A stretch of DNA of 64,000 nt, taken from assembly GCF_001613805.1 (NCBI RefSeq), contig NZ_LPVY01000012.1:124001-188000 (forward strand). Direction: 5' to 3'. The notes under the pieces were generated by a model. That model was not told the origin of the DNA. It worked only from the letters and a program-made list of their open reading frames with translations, and searched no databases. The DNA comes from Thalassospira lucentensis (GTDB taxonomy: Bacteria > Pseudomonadota > Alphaproteobacteria > Rhodospirillales > Thalassospiraceae). Both the position numbers and the translations under genes were made by a program. Of this stretch, positions 25,347 to 33,481 are shown piece after piece. Numbering within the stretch: the stretch's first letter is position 1; the number at the start of each line of letters is the position of its first letter.

Positions 25347-26228
25347 ATGTATCCGTGGCTTGATCCGTCCGGCAGATTTTCGGTTTTCAAACTGACCGTG
25401 TTTGTTTTGCTGCTTGTGCCGGGCTGTTTCATTCTATGGCCGGTCATTGCCGAAGGCGGAGCGACCATTCCGGTCAAGGAAGCGATCCTTGAAAGCGGGG
25501 ACTGGGCAATCAGAATGTTGCTGATCTCGCTTCTGATCACGCCGCTTCGCCGGATTACACGCGCGAGCAAGCTTGTCCAGATCCGGCGTCAGGTCGGTTT
25601 GGCCGCCCTGGCATATGCCGTGATCCATCTGTTGTTATATATGCTGAGCCAGTCGTGGGATGTCTTGCGCGTTGCCAATGAAATTCTGGTGCGGATTTAT
25701 CTGACCATCGGCTTTGTGGCGCTGACGGGGCTTGTCATCCTTGGGGTGACGTCAACCAAATCAGCGATGCGCAGTCTGGGCAAGAACTGGAGCCGATTGC
25801 ACAGCATCAGCTATGGCATCGGTGTTCTTGCGGCCCTTCATTTCTTCATGCAGTCGAAAATTGATGTCAGCGAAGCGACCCTGATGTCGGGATTCTTTGT
25901 CGCCCTGATGCTGTATCGCATAGCGCATGCCCGTGACTGGTCGCTGCGATCGCCGCTTGTTCTGGTATCAATTGCGGTTCTGGCGGGGCTGGCAACCGCA
26001 GGGATCGAATATGCGTGGTACGGATTGGCGACCGGTGTACCGCCATCGGCTGTTTTTGCCGCCAATCTTGAATTCATGTGGCCATTGCGCCCGGCATGGA
26101 ATGTGCTGCTGAGCGGGTTGTTCGTTGCAGTCATCAGCCTGTTCGGGCGCGATGCGATTGGCCGTGAATGGCTTGGCCAGATCGCATCGAGCCTGTTTGT
26201 CAGACCGCAGCGCTCGCGCGGCGGGTAA
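25347..26228 (+). CDS. MsrQ/YedZ-like haem-binding membrane protein
   Basis: A 293-residue protein with about eight membrane helices. Residues near 75-95 match the MsrQ motif ([20 protein letters not shown], with the haem-binding His), and a second His cluster is in [19 protein letters not shown]. MsrQ passes quinol electrons through b haems to the periplasmic methionine sulfoxide reductase MsrP. No msrP is adjacent, so the partner, if any, lies elsewhere. The ATG at 25347 has AAAGG upstream. The C-terminal 90 residues, with two or three extra helices, are longer than in E. coli MsrQ (211 residues). The 3' end overlaps the converging LysE gene by 29 bp. Confidence 0.75.
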   Translation: MYPWLDPSGRFSVFKLTVFVLLLVPGCFILWPVIAEGGATIPVKEAILESGDWAIRMLLISLLITPLRRITRASKLVQIRRQVGLAALAYAVIHLLLYMLSQSWDVLRVANEILVRIYLTIGFVALTGLVILGVTSTKSAMRSLGKNWSRLHSISYGIGVLAALHFFMQSKIDVSEATLMSGFFVALMLYRIAHARDWSLRSPLVLVSIAVLAGLATAGIEYAWYGLATGVPPSAVFAANLEFMWPLRPAWNVLLSGLFVAVISLFGRDAIGREWLGQIASSLFVRPQRSRGG

Positions 26229-26835
26229 GGGCGGTCAGAAGGCCCGCACCAATCATGACGGCACCCCCGGCACGCGTCAGGCGGCGCATGGCGGCTGGGT
26301 TACGGAATTTTTCGCGCAGGGCACCGGCCATGATTGCCCAGATCGCAACATTGACCGCCGCCAGCGAGACGAAGGTCGCCGTCATGATGACGAATTGGGG
26401 AACAACCGGCATTGACGCATTCACGAATTGCGGCACAAAGGCGATAAAGAACACGATCCCCTTAGGGTTCAGGGCCGTCACGATATAGGCCTGCAGGAAC
26501 ATGCGGGACGGCCGGTTGCGTTTGGCATCGGGATTGTCTTCAAGTGTGCCCGGTTTTTCCCGCAGCATCTTGATGCCAAGATAAATCAGATAACCCGCCC
26601 CGCACAGTTTAAGCACCGTAAAGGCATTTGCCGACGCCGCCAGCAATGCACCAGCACCAGCCAGCGAAATCGTCATCGCCGTCAGATCGCCAAGCGCCAC
26701 ACCGGGAACAGTTGCCCATGCGGTCTGGCGTCCCTTGCCAAGGGCGTAGCTGACCACAAGCATGATGGTCGGGCCGGGAATGGCCAGAACGATTGTGCAG
26801 GCCAGAACGAAGGCCAGCCAGATTTCAAGATTCAT
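26200..26835 (-). CDS. LysE/RhtB-family exporter
   Basis: A 211-residue inner-membrane protein with six predicted helices and the LysE-family signature near the N-terminus (IPGPTIMLVVSYALGKGRQTAWATVPGVALGD; family GPN/GPG loop), a cytoplasmic loop around residues 95-115 and NPKGIVFFIAFVPQF after helix 3. Such carriers export amino acids or similar solutes by antiport. Substrate unknown. Its stop overlaps the end of the converging MsrQ gene; upstream is the enoyl-CoA hydratase gene on the same strand, about 90 bp away. Confidence 0.9.
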   Translation of the reverse strand: MNLEIWLAFVLACTIVLAIPGPTIMLVVSYALGKGRQTAWATVPGVALGDLTAMTISLAGAGALLAASANAFTVLKLCGAGYLIYLGIKMLREKPGTLEDNPDAKRNRPSRMFLQAYIVTALNPKGIVFFIAFVPQFVNASMPVVPQFVIMTATFVSLAAVNVAIWAIMAGALREKFRNPAAMRRLTRAGGAVMIGAGLLTALTRRASAAV

Positions 26836-26923
26836 CTTTACCCTCCTTCAGGTGCTTTTCATCCAATCATAAATCCTGATCCCGATTGCGAAGTCGAGGG
26901 CAAAGTCACAGGTAGCAAAGCAA

Positions 26924-27733
26924 TCATTCGTGGCGCCATTCCGGATGGCGTTTTTCAACAAAGGCCTCGATGCCTTCACGGGCGTCATGTTTTTGCATGT
27001 TTTCGGTCATCACCCCGGATGCGTAATCATAGGCCGCCGATAATGGCATTTCGAGCTGGCGATAGAATGCTTCCTTGCCCAGTTTGACCGTCATGCCCGA
27101 ACGCGATGCGATCCGTTTGGCAAGATCATCGGTGGCGGTGATCAGATCGTCATCTTCAACGACATCGGAAATCAGCCCCATCTGCCAGGCGGTTTGCGCA
27201 TCAATCGGGTCGCCCGTCAGTAACATGCGCATCGCGTGTTTGCGCGATACATTGCGGCTGAGTGCGACCATCGGGGTCGAACAGAACAGCCCGATATTGA
27301 CCCCGGGCGTGGCGAATTTCGCATATGATCCGGCGACCGCCAGATCACAGCTTGCTACCAGTTGGCACCCGGCGGCCGTGGCCACGGCGTGAACCCGTGC
27401 GATCACCGGCTGGGGCAGGGTCACAATCCGCATCATCAAGGCGCTGCATTGTGAAAACAGGGCGGCGTGGCCGTCACAGGCTGAAATCCCGTTCATTTCC
27501 TTAAGATCGTGTCCGGCGCAAAAGGCCGGGCCGTTTGCAGCAAGGATCACGCAACGGATGGTTTCGTCATTGGCGATTTTGTCCAGCGCTGTATGGAGGG
27601 CTCCCATCATCGCCCCTGACAGGGCGTTGCGGCTTTGCGGGGCATTCAGGGTCAGTGTCGCGACCGGACCTTGATCCTCGCGCAGGACAAGTTCGTTTGC
27701 ATCAGTATGGCTGGTGGGGGAATTGCTGGTCAT
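26924..27733 (-). CDS. Enoyl-CoA hydratase/isomerase family protein
   Basis: A 269-residue crotonase-fold protein. The oxyanion-hole segments are recognisable: PAFCAGHDLKEMNG (residues about 70-83) and AAGCQLVASCDLAVAG (residues about 120-135); the fatty-acid-binding helix and the C-terminal EKRHPEW-type end follow. It lacks the two catalytic Glu of classical short-chain hydratases at the usual spot (GMVALSRN here), so hydratase, isomerase or another crotonase reaction is possible. It resembles the ECHDC3/short enoyl-CoA hydratase-like branch in the HAL-type CAGHDLKE motif. Confidence 0.85.
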   Translation of the reverse strand: MTSNSPTSHTDANELVLREDQGPVATLTLNAPQSRNALSGAMMGALHTALDKIANDETIRCVILAANGPAFCAGHDLKEMNGISACDGHAALFSQCSALMMRIVTLPQPVIARVHAVATAAGCQLVASCDLAVAGSYAKFATPGVNIGLFCSTPMVALSRNVSRKHAMRMLLTGDPIDAQTAWQMGLISDVVEDDDLITATDDLAKRIASRSGMTVKLGKEAFYRQLEMPLSAAYDYASGVMTENMQKHDAREGIEAFVEKRHPEWRHE

Positions 27734-27887
27734 TCGGGCCTCCCTGTGATGGCGCGCACTGCAGGTTTTTTACTTTTGCGTCAGTATATTGTCGTTGTAG
27801 AATTTCACGTCCCGGTTTTGTTGAAAACCAAAAATGCAAAAAGACTGCTTCATGCCGGGCGACGATCCCATGTGAGGACGATTGGGA

Positions 27888-28781
27888 ATGAGCAACGACG
27901 AACAACGTAAGCCGCGACGCGCTCCTGGTCGTTTTGTCACCACCAAGGAGATCGTTGAAAAACGCAAACCGGTTTCGCCGGTCGCGAAGACGAAAATGAA
28001 ACGCTATGACCGCAAGGAGGTCATGGACTGGGACATGGAACGTCAGCGTGCCGAAGCACGTGCGCGGTTGTTAAGTCGCGGTTTTGACGTGCCTGAAATT
28101 CTTCAGCCCCGTCGACCGGAAGTGGATCCGGATGATCCGGAAGCCAGCACCATTGATCCCGATGCCGTGCGCGATATTTCCGGGGCGGCGATGGCCGGGC
28201 CCAAACCGGCGGCCCCGAAAAAAAGCCGACCGGTAACGGCAGGCGACCTTCACAACGCCGCGAAGCAGGGGGATCGCCCCAAGCCCAATCGTCATTTCCT
28301 TGCGAGCAATGTCGCCCTGCATCAGGCGGGACCGAATGTGGCGCAGGCCGAGGCACCACAGAATGACGGGCAGGACGGCGATTATTCCGACGGCAGTGCA
28401 TATCGCGAATATCTGGAAGGCTTGGGGGACGATGCGAAAACCGGTCTGGACATCCACAATGATATTACCGGTCGCGTCGATGATCTGAAATCGGCATCAA
28501 AAACCGGATCGGGCAATATTGATTTACCCGATAACAGTTCAAGCTGGGTCAGTCAGGAAGAAGCCCGGCGGCGCAATGTGACCAGGGAATCGCAGGCACA
28601 TTCCGTCAAACGAAAATCCGCAAGGCAGGCCAAGGCCGAAAAAAAGGCAAGGGCGCGGGGCAATGCGCTGGCGCTTGACAAGGTCCTGCCGAAACTTGGT
28701 GCCTATATGGTGGCGGCCATTGCGGTCGGTTATGTGCTGGTGCTGGTCTATACCGAGCTTGGCAAACTGATTGGCGGATAA
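27888..28781 (+). CDS. Tail-anchored hypothetical protein 1 of a tandem trio
   Basis: A 297-residue protein. Residues 1-260 are hydrophilic, charged and probably disordered, with Pro-rich and Asp/Arg-rich segments and a KKARARG-like basic cluster just before the membrane. The only hydrophobic segment is a single C-terminal helix (about residues 268-290), beginning LPKLGAYMV and ending YTELGKL. The same LPxxG...I...V...EL pattern recurs in the next two proteins. The ATG at 27888 has GAGGA nine bases upstream. Topology is predicted N-in. No domain recognised. Divergent from the enoyl-CoA hydratase gene. Confidence 0.68.
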   Translation: MSNDEQRKPRRAPGRFVTTKEIVEKRKPVSPVAKTKMKRYDRKEVMDWDMERQRAEARARLLSRGFDVPEILQPRRPEVDPDDPEASTIDPDAVRDISGAAMAGPKPAAPKKSRPVTAGDLHNAAKQGDRPKPNRHFLASNVALHQAGPNVAQAEAPQNDGQDGDYSDGSAYREYLEGLGDDAKTGLDIHNDITGRVDDLKSASKTGSGNIDLPDNSSSWVSQEEARRRNVTRESQAHSVKRKSARQAKAEKKARARGNALALDKVLPKLGAYMVAAIAVGYVLVLVYTELGKLIGG

Positions 28782-29057
28782 GCGAACGAACAATCAGCAA
28801 TAGAAAATGCATCCTGCATTTTGCCTCAAACCTGCCCGAATCTTCACGTCTAGTATAATTGTTGCATAATGAACCATGTGACAGGCATCGGGCTTTTGAC
28901 GAAATTGTCCGGTGTTTCGAGATCAGATAATGGGGAGATTGGACGACGAGGGGGTGATGGCCTGAATTGACCGGCAAGGTATGTCGGCAATGAAAGGTGG
29001 TCAGAGTGTGACATAACCCTTGTTGCAGGAGACGGCGGAGGTACCGCCGTAGTCGCC

Positions 29058-29345
29058 ATGGAAAGTGACGTAAAAGGTCAGGAAGACCGACACCCGGTTT
29101 ATCTTCCGGAAAACCGGTATCATTGGGCGTCCAACGATGAAGTGGACAAGCCCACAGTTATCCTGCGTGGCCCGGTCAGGCCAAGATTTCGAAGGTCCGG
29201 CTCAGGTGCCGGTTCTGACTTTGATCTGACCGATTGGATGCAGAAAAATCTGCCGCGCGTCGGGGCGTCCCTGATTGTCAGTATCGTAATTGCGAGTGTT
29301 GTCCTCGCGACATATTCAGAGCTTGCTGTTCTGTTGTCGCGTTGA
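29058..29345 (+). CDS. Tail-anchored hypothetical protein 2 of a tandem trio
   Basis: A 95-residue protein that is mostly a minimal version of its neighbours: a charged N-terminal region of about 60 residues with a basic PVRPRFRRSG patch, then one C-terminal membrane helix from LPRVGASLIV to YSELAVLL. The helix matches protein 1 and protein 3 at the Leu-Pro, Gly, Ile, Val and Glu-Leu positions. GGAGG lies about 15 bases upstream of the ATG. It follows protein 1 after 276 bp with no gene in between and precedes protein 3 after 65 bp. Confidence 0.62.
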   Translation: MESDVKGQEDRHPVYLPENRYHWASNDEVDKPTVILRGPVRPRFRRSGSGAGSDFDLTDWMQKNLPRVGASLIVSIVIASVVLATYSELAVLLSR

Positions 29346-29413
29346 TTGCGTATGTCTGTTTGGCCGGTGATGTCATCACATACCGGACAAAACATCTGGC
29401 AACGGAGACGATG

Positions 29414-30016
29414 ATGAAAAGCCAGAGATTGCGTGTATCGGGTGTCTATAATGCTTCGGCATCAAGAACGCTGTCTGCGGGCATTCATCGCCGCCGCCCC
29501 GGGCAGGGCGATTTGACGCCGGAACCCGATATTGCCGATCAGAAGAACGGTGGCCAGGACCCGGAACCACAATCGGACCATCAGAGCCCGGGACATCGCC
29601 GCCATGTCAAAAGCCAGACGGCAACGTCGTCCAAATCCGGTCGCGATCCGGATAATGATGTGAAAAATGGAAAGACGAATGTTGCGGTATCGGACGAGGG
29701 ACCGGAAGATCACCCGTTCATCAATTTCATTGCATCAATAATGCCATCGGGCGAAGCCCCGAATGACAACCCGGAATTTCCAGTATCTGCGGATGATCGC
29801 CAAGCCGGCGGGTATCGTTCCGACAATCAAGGCAGTCGGATTTTACGGAACGCACCGGAAGTCAGAACTGCATTACCTGTTCATACACTCGCCATCAGGC
29901 GGCGGGGCATGGAAAGATGGCTGCCCAATATCGGCTCCTTTCTGATTACCGGGATCGTTATTGTTGCGGTGATCTGGATGACGGTGATCGAGCTTTCGGT
30001 AATCCTTGGCAGATAA
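29414..30016 (+). CDS. Tail-anchored hypothetical protein 3 of a tandem trio
   Basis: A 200-residue protein (one longer if the preceding ATG at 29411 is used; GGAG at 29404-29407 is better spaced for 29414). Residues 1-165 are polar, with many Ser, Asp, Gln and Arg, and contain a short hydrophobic patch HPFINFIASIMPSG. The single membrane helix at the extreme C-terminus starts LPNIGSFLITG and ends IELSVIL, matching the other two proteins. A basic IRRRGMER cluster precedes it, so the N-terminus should face the cytoplasm. No known domain. Confidence 0.62.
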   Translation: MKSQRLRVSGVYNASASRTLSAGIHRRRPGQGDLTPEPDIADQKNGGQDPEPQSDHQSPGHRRHVKSQTATSSKSGRDPDNDVKNGKTNVAVSDEGPEDHPFINFIASIMPSGEAPNDNPEFPVSADDRQAGGYRSDNQGSRILRNAPEVRTALPVHTLAIRRRGMERWLPNIGSFLITGIVIVAVIWMTVIELSVILGR

Positions 30017-30082
30017 AGGCGGTCACTGAGCCGGACATGGTGGTTTGCGACTTTATGCCAAGGGGCAGGTATGCTGAAATAG

Positions 30083-30101
30083 TTGACGTTAACGTAAACG
30101 T
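30083..30101. promoter_or_regulatory. MerR-type promoter/operator upstream of the thioesterase gene
   Basis: TTGACG at 30083-30088 resembles a -35 box and runs into ACGTTAACGTAAACGT (30086-30101), a near-perfect palindrome. Such ACGTxxACGTxxACGT sites are typical of MerR-family regulators, in particular LiuR-type regulators of branched-chain acyl-CoA catabolism (family knowledge). No such regulator gene is in the window. Confidence 0.45.
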
Positions 30102-30169
30102 TATGTCAGGCTGTTGGTCAAAGGGAACAGGGCCATCCGTCCAAGGTTGGCGACAGGGAGGAACCCGAT

Positions 30170-30640
30170 ATGACAGCCATGCCACCCCGCACCGGCATAG
30201 GATTGGCGGACTTCGACGCCATCATGCGTGAAAAAGTCCCGTTTGTCGGGGATATGAATGTCAGGACAGAGGAGCTTTCGGGGGATCGCGCCCTGTTGCG
30301 CTTGCCATTCAATGAACGGCACATTCGGCCGGGCAATGTTATTTGCGGTCCGGCGATCTTTGCGCTGGCTGATATTGCGCTTTATGCGGTGGCGTGGCTT
30401 GTGGTACCCAAGGCCGATCTGGCGGTTACGACCGAGGCGACGGTGCATTTCCTTTCCGGGGCAAAGCCCGGTGATTTGCTGGCGGAGGCGAAGATCCTCA
30501 AGGCAGGCAAGCGCCTTCTGATTGCGGAATGCCATATCCGGTCTGCCGTTGATGGCGCACTTTGCGCGCATGTCATCGGAACCTATGCGATGCCACCGGA
30601 AAAGGGGCCGGAAAATGGGACCGAGCCAAAACCGGTCTGA
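30170..30640 (+). CDS. PaaI-type hotdog thioesterase
   Basis: A 156-residue single hotdog-fold protein. The signature region reads NERHIRPGNVICGPAIFALADI (residues about 44-65), aligning with the usual NxxGxxHGGxxxxLxD motif; the Gly-Gly pair is replaced by Cys-Gly, but Asp at the helix end is kept. The strand TTEATVHFLSGAKPGDLLAEA follows. It probably hydrolyses acyl-CoA thioesters. A strong GGAGG ribosome-binding site precedes the ATG. A MerR-like operator lies about 70 bp upstream. Confidence 0.82.
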   Translation: MTAMPPRTGIGLADFDAIMREKVPFVGDMNVRTEELSGDRALLRLPFNERHIRPGNVICGPAIFALADIALYAVAWLVVPKADLAVTTEATVHFLSGAKPGDLLAEAKILKAGKRLLIAECHIRSAVDGALCAHVIGTYAMPPEKGPENGTEPKPV

Positions 30641-30755
30641 AAATGATGAAAATCAGTGTGGTAAAATAATACCTATTGATTTAAGTTGTTGAAATATAAC
30701 GAAATATTCCTGTTGCTTTCCTGTTTAATGCTGGCATACTGCGCCGACTTTCAAC

Positions 30756-30771
30756 GAGGGGCGATTCCCTC
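30756..30771 (+). promoter_or_regulatory. Hairpin in the rplM 5' leader
   Basis: GAGGG (30756-30760) and CCCTC (30767-30771) enclose a 6-nt loop, 30 nt before the rplM start codon. In many bacteria rplM-rpsI is autoregulated by L13 at its leader, so this is a candidate site; the stem is short. Confidence 0.3.
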
Positions 30772-30800
30772 CGTGGAACCCAGTTTTCGAGTATTAAATT

Positions 30801-31268
30801 ATGAAAACCTTCACTGCGACACCGAGTGACATCGAGCGCAAATGGTTTGTAGTCGACGCAGAAGACGTCGTACTCGGCCGTCTTGCAGCCGTTGTTGCCA
30901 ACCGTCTTCGTGGTAAACACAAAGCGATGTTTACCCCGCACATGGATTGTGGCGATCACATCGTCATCGTCAATGCCGAAAAAGTCAAACTGACCGGCCG
31001 TAAACTTCAGAACAAGAAGTTTTACTGGCACACCGGTTATCCGGGCGGCATCAAAGAACGCACCATGGACAAGCTGCTGAATGGCGAGCATCCGGAACGT
31101 GTGATCATCAAAGCTGTCGAGCGTATGATGTCCCGTGGTCCGCTGCGCAGCCAGGTTCTTTCCAAGCTGCACGTCTATGCCGGTACCGAGCATCCGCATG
31201 ATGCACAGAAGCCGGAAGTTCTCGATCTTGCCGCAATGAACGACAAGAATAAGCGGAGTGCTAAGTAA
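30801..31268 (+). CDS. rplM: 50S ribosomal protein L13
   Basis: A 155-residue ribosomal protein of normal length. Typical segments: [59 protein letters not shown] and the [22 protein letters not shown] helix. L13 is an early-assembly protein of the large subunit. The stop and the rpsI start share one base (TAATG), giving translational coupling. Confidence 0.98.
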   Translation: MKTFTATPSDIERKWFVVDAEDVVLGRLAAVVANRLRGKHKAMFTPHMDCGDHIVIVNAEKVKLTGRKLQNKKFYWHTGYPGGIKERTMDKLLNGEHPERVIIKAVERMMSRGPLRSQVLSKLHVYAGTEHPHDAQKPEVLDLAAMNDKNKRSAK

Positions 31269-31753
31269 TGGCCGACACCAAAACTCTTGAAGATCTCAAG
31301 GATCTCGCACAGGGCGGTGAAGCTGCTGCTGCAGAAGGCACCCTGCCGGAACCGAAGATCGACGCACAGGGCCGTTCCTATGCAACCGGTCGTCGTAAGA
31401 ACGCAATTGCACGCGTCTGGATCAAACCGGGCTCGGGTAAAGTCACCGTCAATGGCCGCGAATTCGAAGATTACTTCGCACGTCCGGTTCTGCGCATGGT
31501 GATCAACCAGCCGTTCGGCGTTGCCAATCGTAAAGATCAGTTCGACGTCGTTTGCACCGTTACCGGTGGTGGTCTTTCCGGTCAGGCCGGTGCTGTTCGT
31601 CACGGTATCTCGCGCGCGCTGACCCTGTTCGAACCGGCACTGCGTCCGTCGCTCAAGGCTGGTGGCTTCCTGACCCGTGACCCGCGTGCAGTCGAACGTA
31701 AAAAATACGGTCGCGCCAAAGCACGTCGTAGCTTCCAGTTCTCGAAACGTTAA
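31268..31753 (+). CDS. rpsI: 30S ribosomal protein S9
   Basis: A 161-residue ribosomal protein with about 30 extra acidic residues at the N-terminus compared with E. coli S9, as is common in alphaproteobacteria. The conserved core has [31 protein letters not shown] and [17 protein letters not shown]; the C-terminal tail ends [17 protein letters not shown], which reaches the P-site tRNA. Second gene of the rplM-rpsI operon, followed by a terminator. Confidence 0.98.
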   Translation: MADTKTLEDLKDLAQGGEAAAAEGTLPEPKIDAQGRSYATGRRKNAIARVWIKPGSGKVTVNGREFEDYFARPVLRMVINQPFGVANRKDQFDVVCTVTGGGLSGQAGAVRHGISRALTLFEPALRPSLKAGGFLTRDPRAVERKKYGRAKARRSFQFSKR

Positions 31754-31788
31754 TTCGTTTTCGGGCATCAGGCTCGCGATTTTATTGG

Positions 31789-31817
31789 AAAAGCGTCACC
31801 TTCGGGTGGCGCTTTTT
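31789..31817 (+). terminator. Terminator of rplM-rpsI
   Basis: AAAAGCGTCACC (31789-31800) pairs with GGTGGCGCTTTT (31805-31816) with one G-T pair around a stable TTCG loop, followed by a T tract. Confidence 0.92.
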
Positions 31818-31860
31818 CTTTTTGCGGGTTTGACTTTTTCTGTGGCAAAAGCGAACAAAA

Positions 31861-31893
31861 AAACGGCGCCTTCACCAGTGGAAGACGCCGTTT
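31861..31893. terminator. Terminator of lldD
   Basis: Thirteen-bp stem (31861-31873 with 31881-31893, one mismatch), 7-nt loop, A tract on the left and T tract on the right, so it works in both directions. Confidence 0.85.
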
Positions 31894-31930
31894 TTGTTTC
31901 GCGTTTAAAGGCTGAGCAGTCTCTGGCGCG

Positions 31931-33094
31931 TTATTGCCAGCGATCCGAGAAATCGCGCGGGATCATAAGAATATCGCGATCCACTTTGGTCACGTCAGTA
32001 TGGCCGCAAAGCGCCATGGAAACTTCAAGTTCCTTGTGAATGATCTCAAGCGCCTTGGTCACACCGGCTTCGCCCATAGCGCCCAGACCATAAACATATG
32101 CGCGCCCGATATAGGTGCCCTTGGCACCCAGTGCCAGCGCTTTCAGCACATCCTGGCCGGAACGGATCCCGCTATCCAGATGGACCTCGATCTTGTCGCC
32201 GACGGCATCCATGATGGCTGGCAATGCACGGATTGAGGACAGGGCGCCATCAAGCTGGCGTCCGCCATGGTTGGAAACAATGATGGCATCTGCGCCAACG
32301 TTAAGTGCCTCCAGGGCATCACGCGGATCAATGATCCCCTTGATGATCAAGGGCCCGTCCCACATTTTGCGGAACTCGCGAATACGCTCCCAATCAAGGG
32401 ATACATCAAACGCCTCGGCCGTCCATGTGGTCAGCGATGATGCGTCGGCAACCCCCTTGGCGTGGCCAACAATATTGCCAAAGAACCGGCGTTTGGTGCC
32501 GAGCATGCCAAGGCCCCATTGGACTTTGGTCATCATGTTGGTAACCGATTTGAAAGTCAGTTTGGGTGGGGCGGAGAGGCCGTTCTTCAGATCCTTGTGA
32601 CGTTGGCCGAGCATCTGAAGATCCACCGTGATGACCGCAGCCGAGCATTTGGCGGCCTTCGCCCGATCAAACAGGCGCTTCATGAAGTCATCGTCCTTGA
32701 GCGTATAAACCTGCAACCAGAAGGGCCTGGAGGTGTTTTCGGCGACATCCTCGATCGAACAGATCGACATGGTCGACAATGTGTACGGGACACCGAACTT
32801 TTCAGCCGCGCGGGCAGCCTTGATTTCGCCGTCTGCACATTGCATGCCGGTCAGTCCGACCGGGGCAAGGGCGACAGGCATGGCTACATCCTGACCGATC
32901 ATCCGGCTTTTGGTTGAGCGCCCGGCCATGTCGATCGCGACCCGCTGACGGAGGTGAATATCCTGAAAGTCGGTGGTGTTTTCACGGAATGTCTGCTCGG
33001 TCCAGCTTCCGGATTCTGCGTAATCGTAAAACATGCGCGGTGCGCGACGTTTATAGATACGTTTCAGGTCTTCGACGCAGGTGATCACTGGCAT
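31931..33094 (-). CDS. lldD: FMN-dependent alpha-hydroxy-acid (L-lactate) dehydrogenase
   Basis: A 387-residue FMN-dependent TIM-barrel enzyme of the LldD/glycolate oxidase family, peripheral to the inner membrane and reducing quinone with 2-hydroxy acids. Landmarks: MPVALAPVGLTGMQ near residue 70, LQVYTLKDDDF, ITVDLQMLGQRHKD, LIIKGI (FMN-contacting Lys), IIVSNHGGRQLDG (catalytic His plus Arg) and HLDSGIRSGQDVLKAL. Length agrees with L-lactate dehydrogenases (about 380). Substrate could also be another 2-hydroxy acid. Its promoter region carries a perfect palindrome about 100 bp upstream. Confidence 0.9.
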   Translation of the reverse strand: MPVITCVEDLKRIYKRRAPRMFYDYAESGSWTEQTFRENTTDFQDIHLRQRVAIDMAGRSTKSRMIGQDVAMPVALAPVGLTGMQCADGEIKAARAAEKFGVPYTLSTMSICSIEDVAENTSRPFWLQVYTLKDDDFMKRLFDRAKAAKCSAAVITVDLQMLGQRHKDLKNGLSAPPKLTFKSVTNMMTKVQWGLGMLGTKRRFFGNIVGHAKGVADASSLTTWTAEAFDVSLDWERIREFRKMWDGPLIIKGIIDPRDALEALNVGADAIIVSNHGGRQLDGALSSIRALPAIMDAVGDKIEVHLDSGIRSGQDVLKALALGAKGTYIGRAYVYGLGAMGEAGVTKALEIIHKELEVSMALCGHTDVTKVDRDILMIPRDFSDRWQ

Positions 33095-33191
33095 GAGGTT
33101 AGCTCCGAATAAAATGCGCTTGGTAATGGTAATACCAGTTTCGGAGGTTATCGCAAACCGAATTGAAAATCAGCTTCTTGCAAGGCCCAAA

Positions 33192-33214
33192 CTGTTTCCG
33201 GATTCCGGAAACAG
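33192..33214. promoter_or_regulatory. Perfect palindrome upstream of lldD
   Basis: Arms CTGTTTCCGG (33192-33201) and CCGGAAACAG (33205-33214) are exact complements with a 3-bp centre, about 100 bp from the lldD start. The tight symmetry suits a dimeric repressor; the protein is not known. Confidence 0.6.
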
Positions 33215-33402
33215 GGTGATGTTGTGGTTGGAAAAGAATTTTAAAAAGAAGGATCGAAAATTCGGAAGGTTGTGATAATAAGAATCCATCGAAGAGAGAT
33301 TTTTTGAATTTAAGGTGACATCCAATGGTCGGAACGATGCGACGAGCTTTCAAGACATAAGTGTTTGAGCCTCTGTTGGATTACCTTGCGATATGTGAAG
33401 GG
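33215..33402 (+). ncRNA. Possible small RNA between lldD and the GNAT gene
   Basis: The 387-bp gap 33095-33481 has no supported gene, yet a plus-strand terminator stands at 33403-33427, and the gene to its left (lldD) is transcribed away from it. Something must be transcribed rightward into it. The interval contains A/T-rich promoter-like sequence around 33240-33310. Boundaries are guesses; this may instead be a terminator for readthrough. Confidence 0.25.
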
Positions 33403-33427
33403 CCGCTAATGGAGCGGTCTTTTTTTA
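33403..33427 (+). terminator. Orphan terminator upstream of the GNAT gene
   Basis: CCGCT (33403-33407) pairs with AGCGG (33413-33417), extendable by flanking G-C/G-T pairs, followed by TCTTTTTTT. Confidence 0.75.
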
Positions 33428-33481
33428 TGCCAATTCGGAAGGTTGGCAATTACCTGAAGCCCAAAGAAAGGGACCCCCGAT

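Noticed and set aside
33081-33275. A 64-codon plus-strand frame starting inside lldD
   Set aside because: Its start overlaps the lldD 5' end and there is no ribosome-binding site; the gap is better explained by regulatory sequence or a small RNA.
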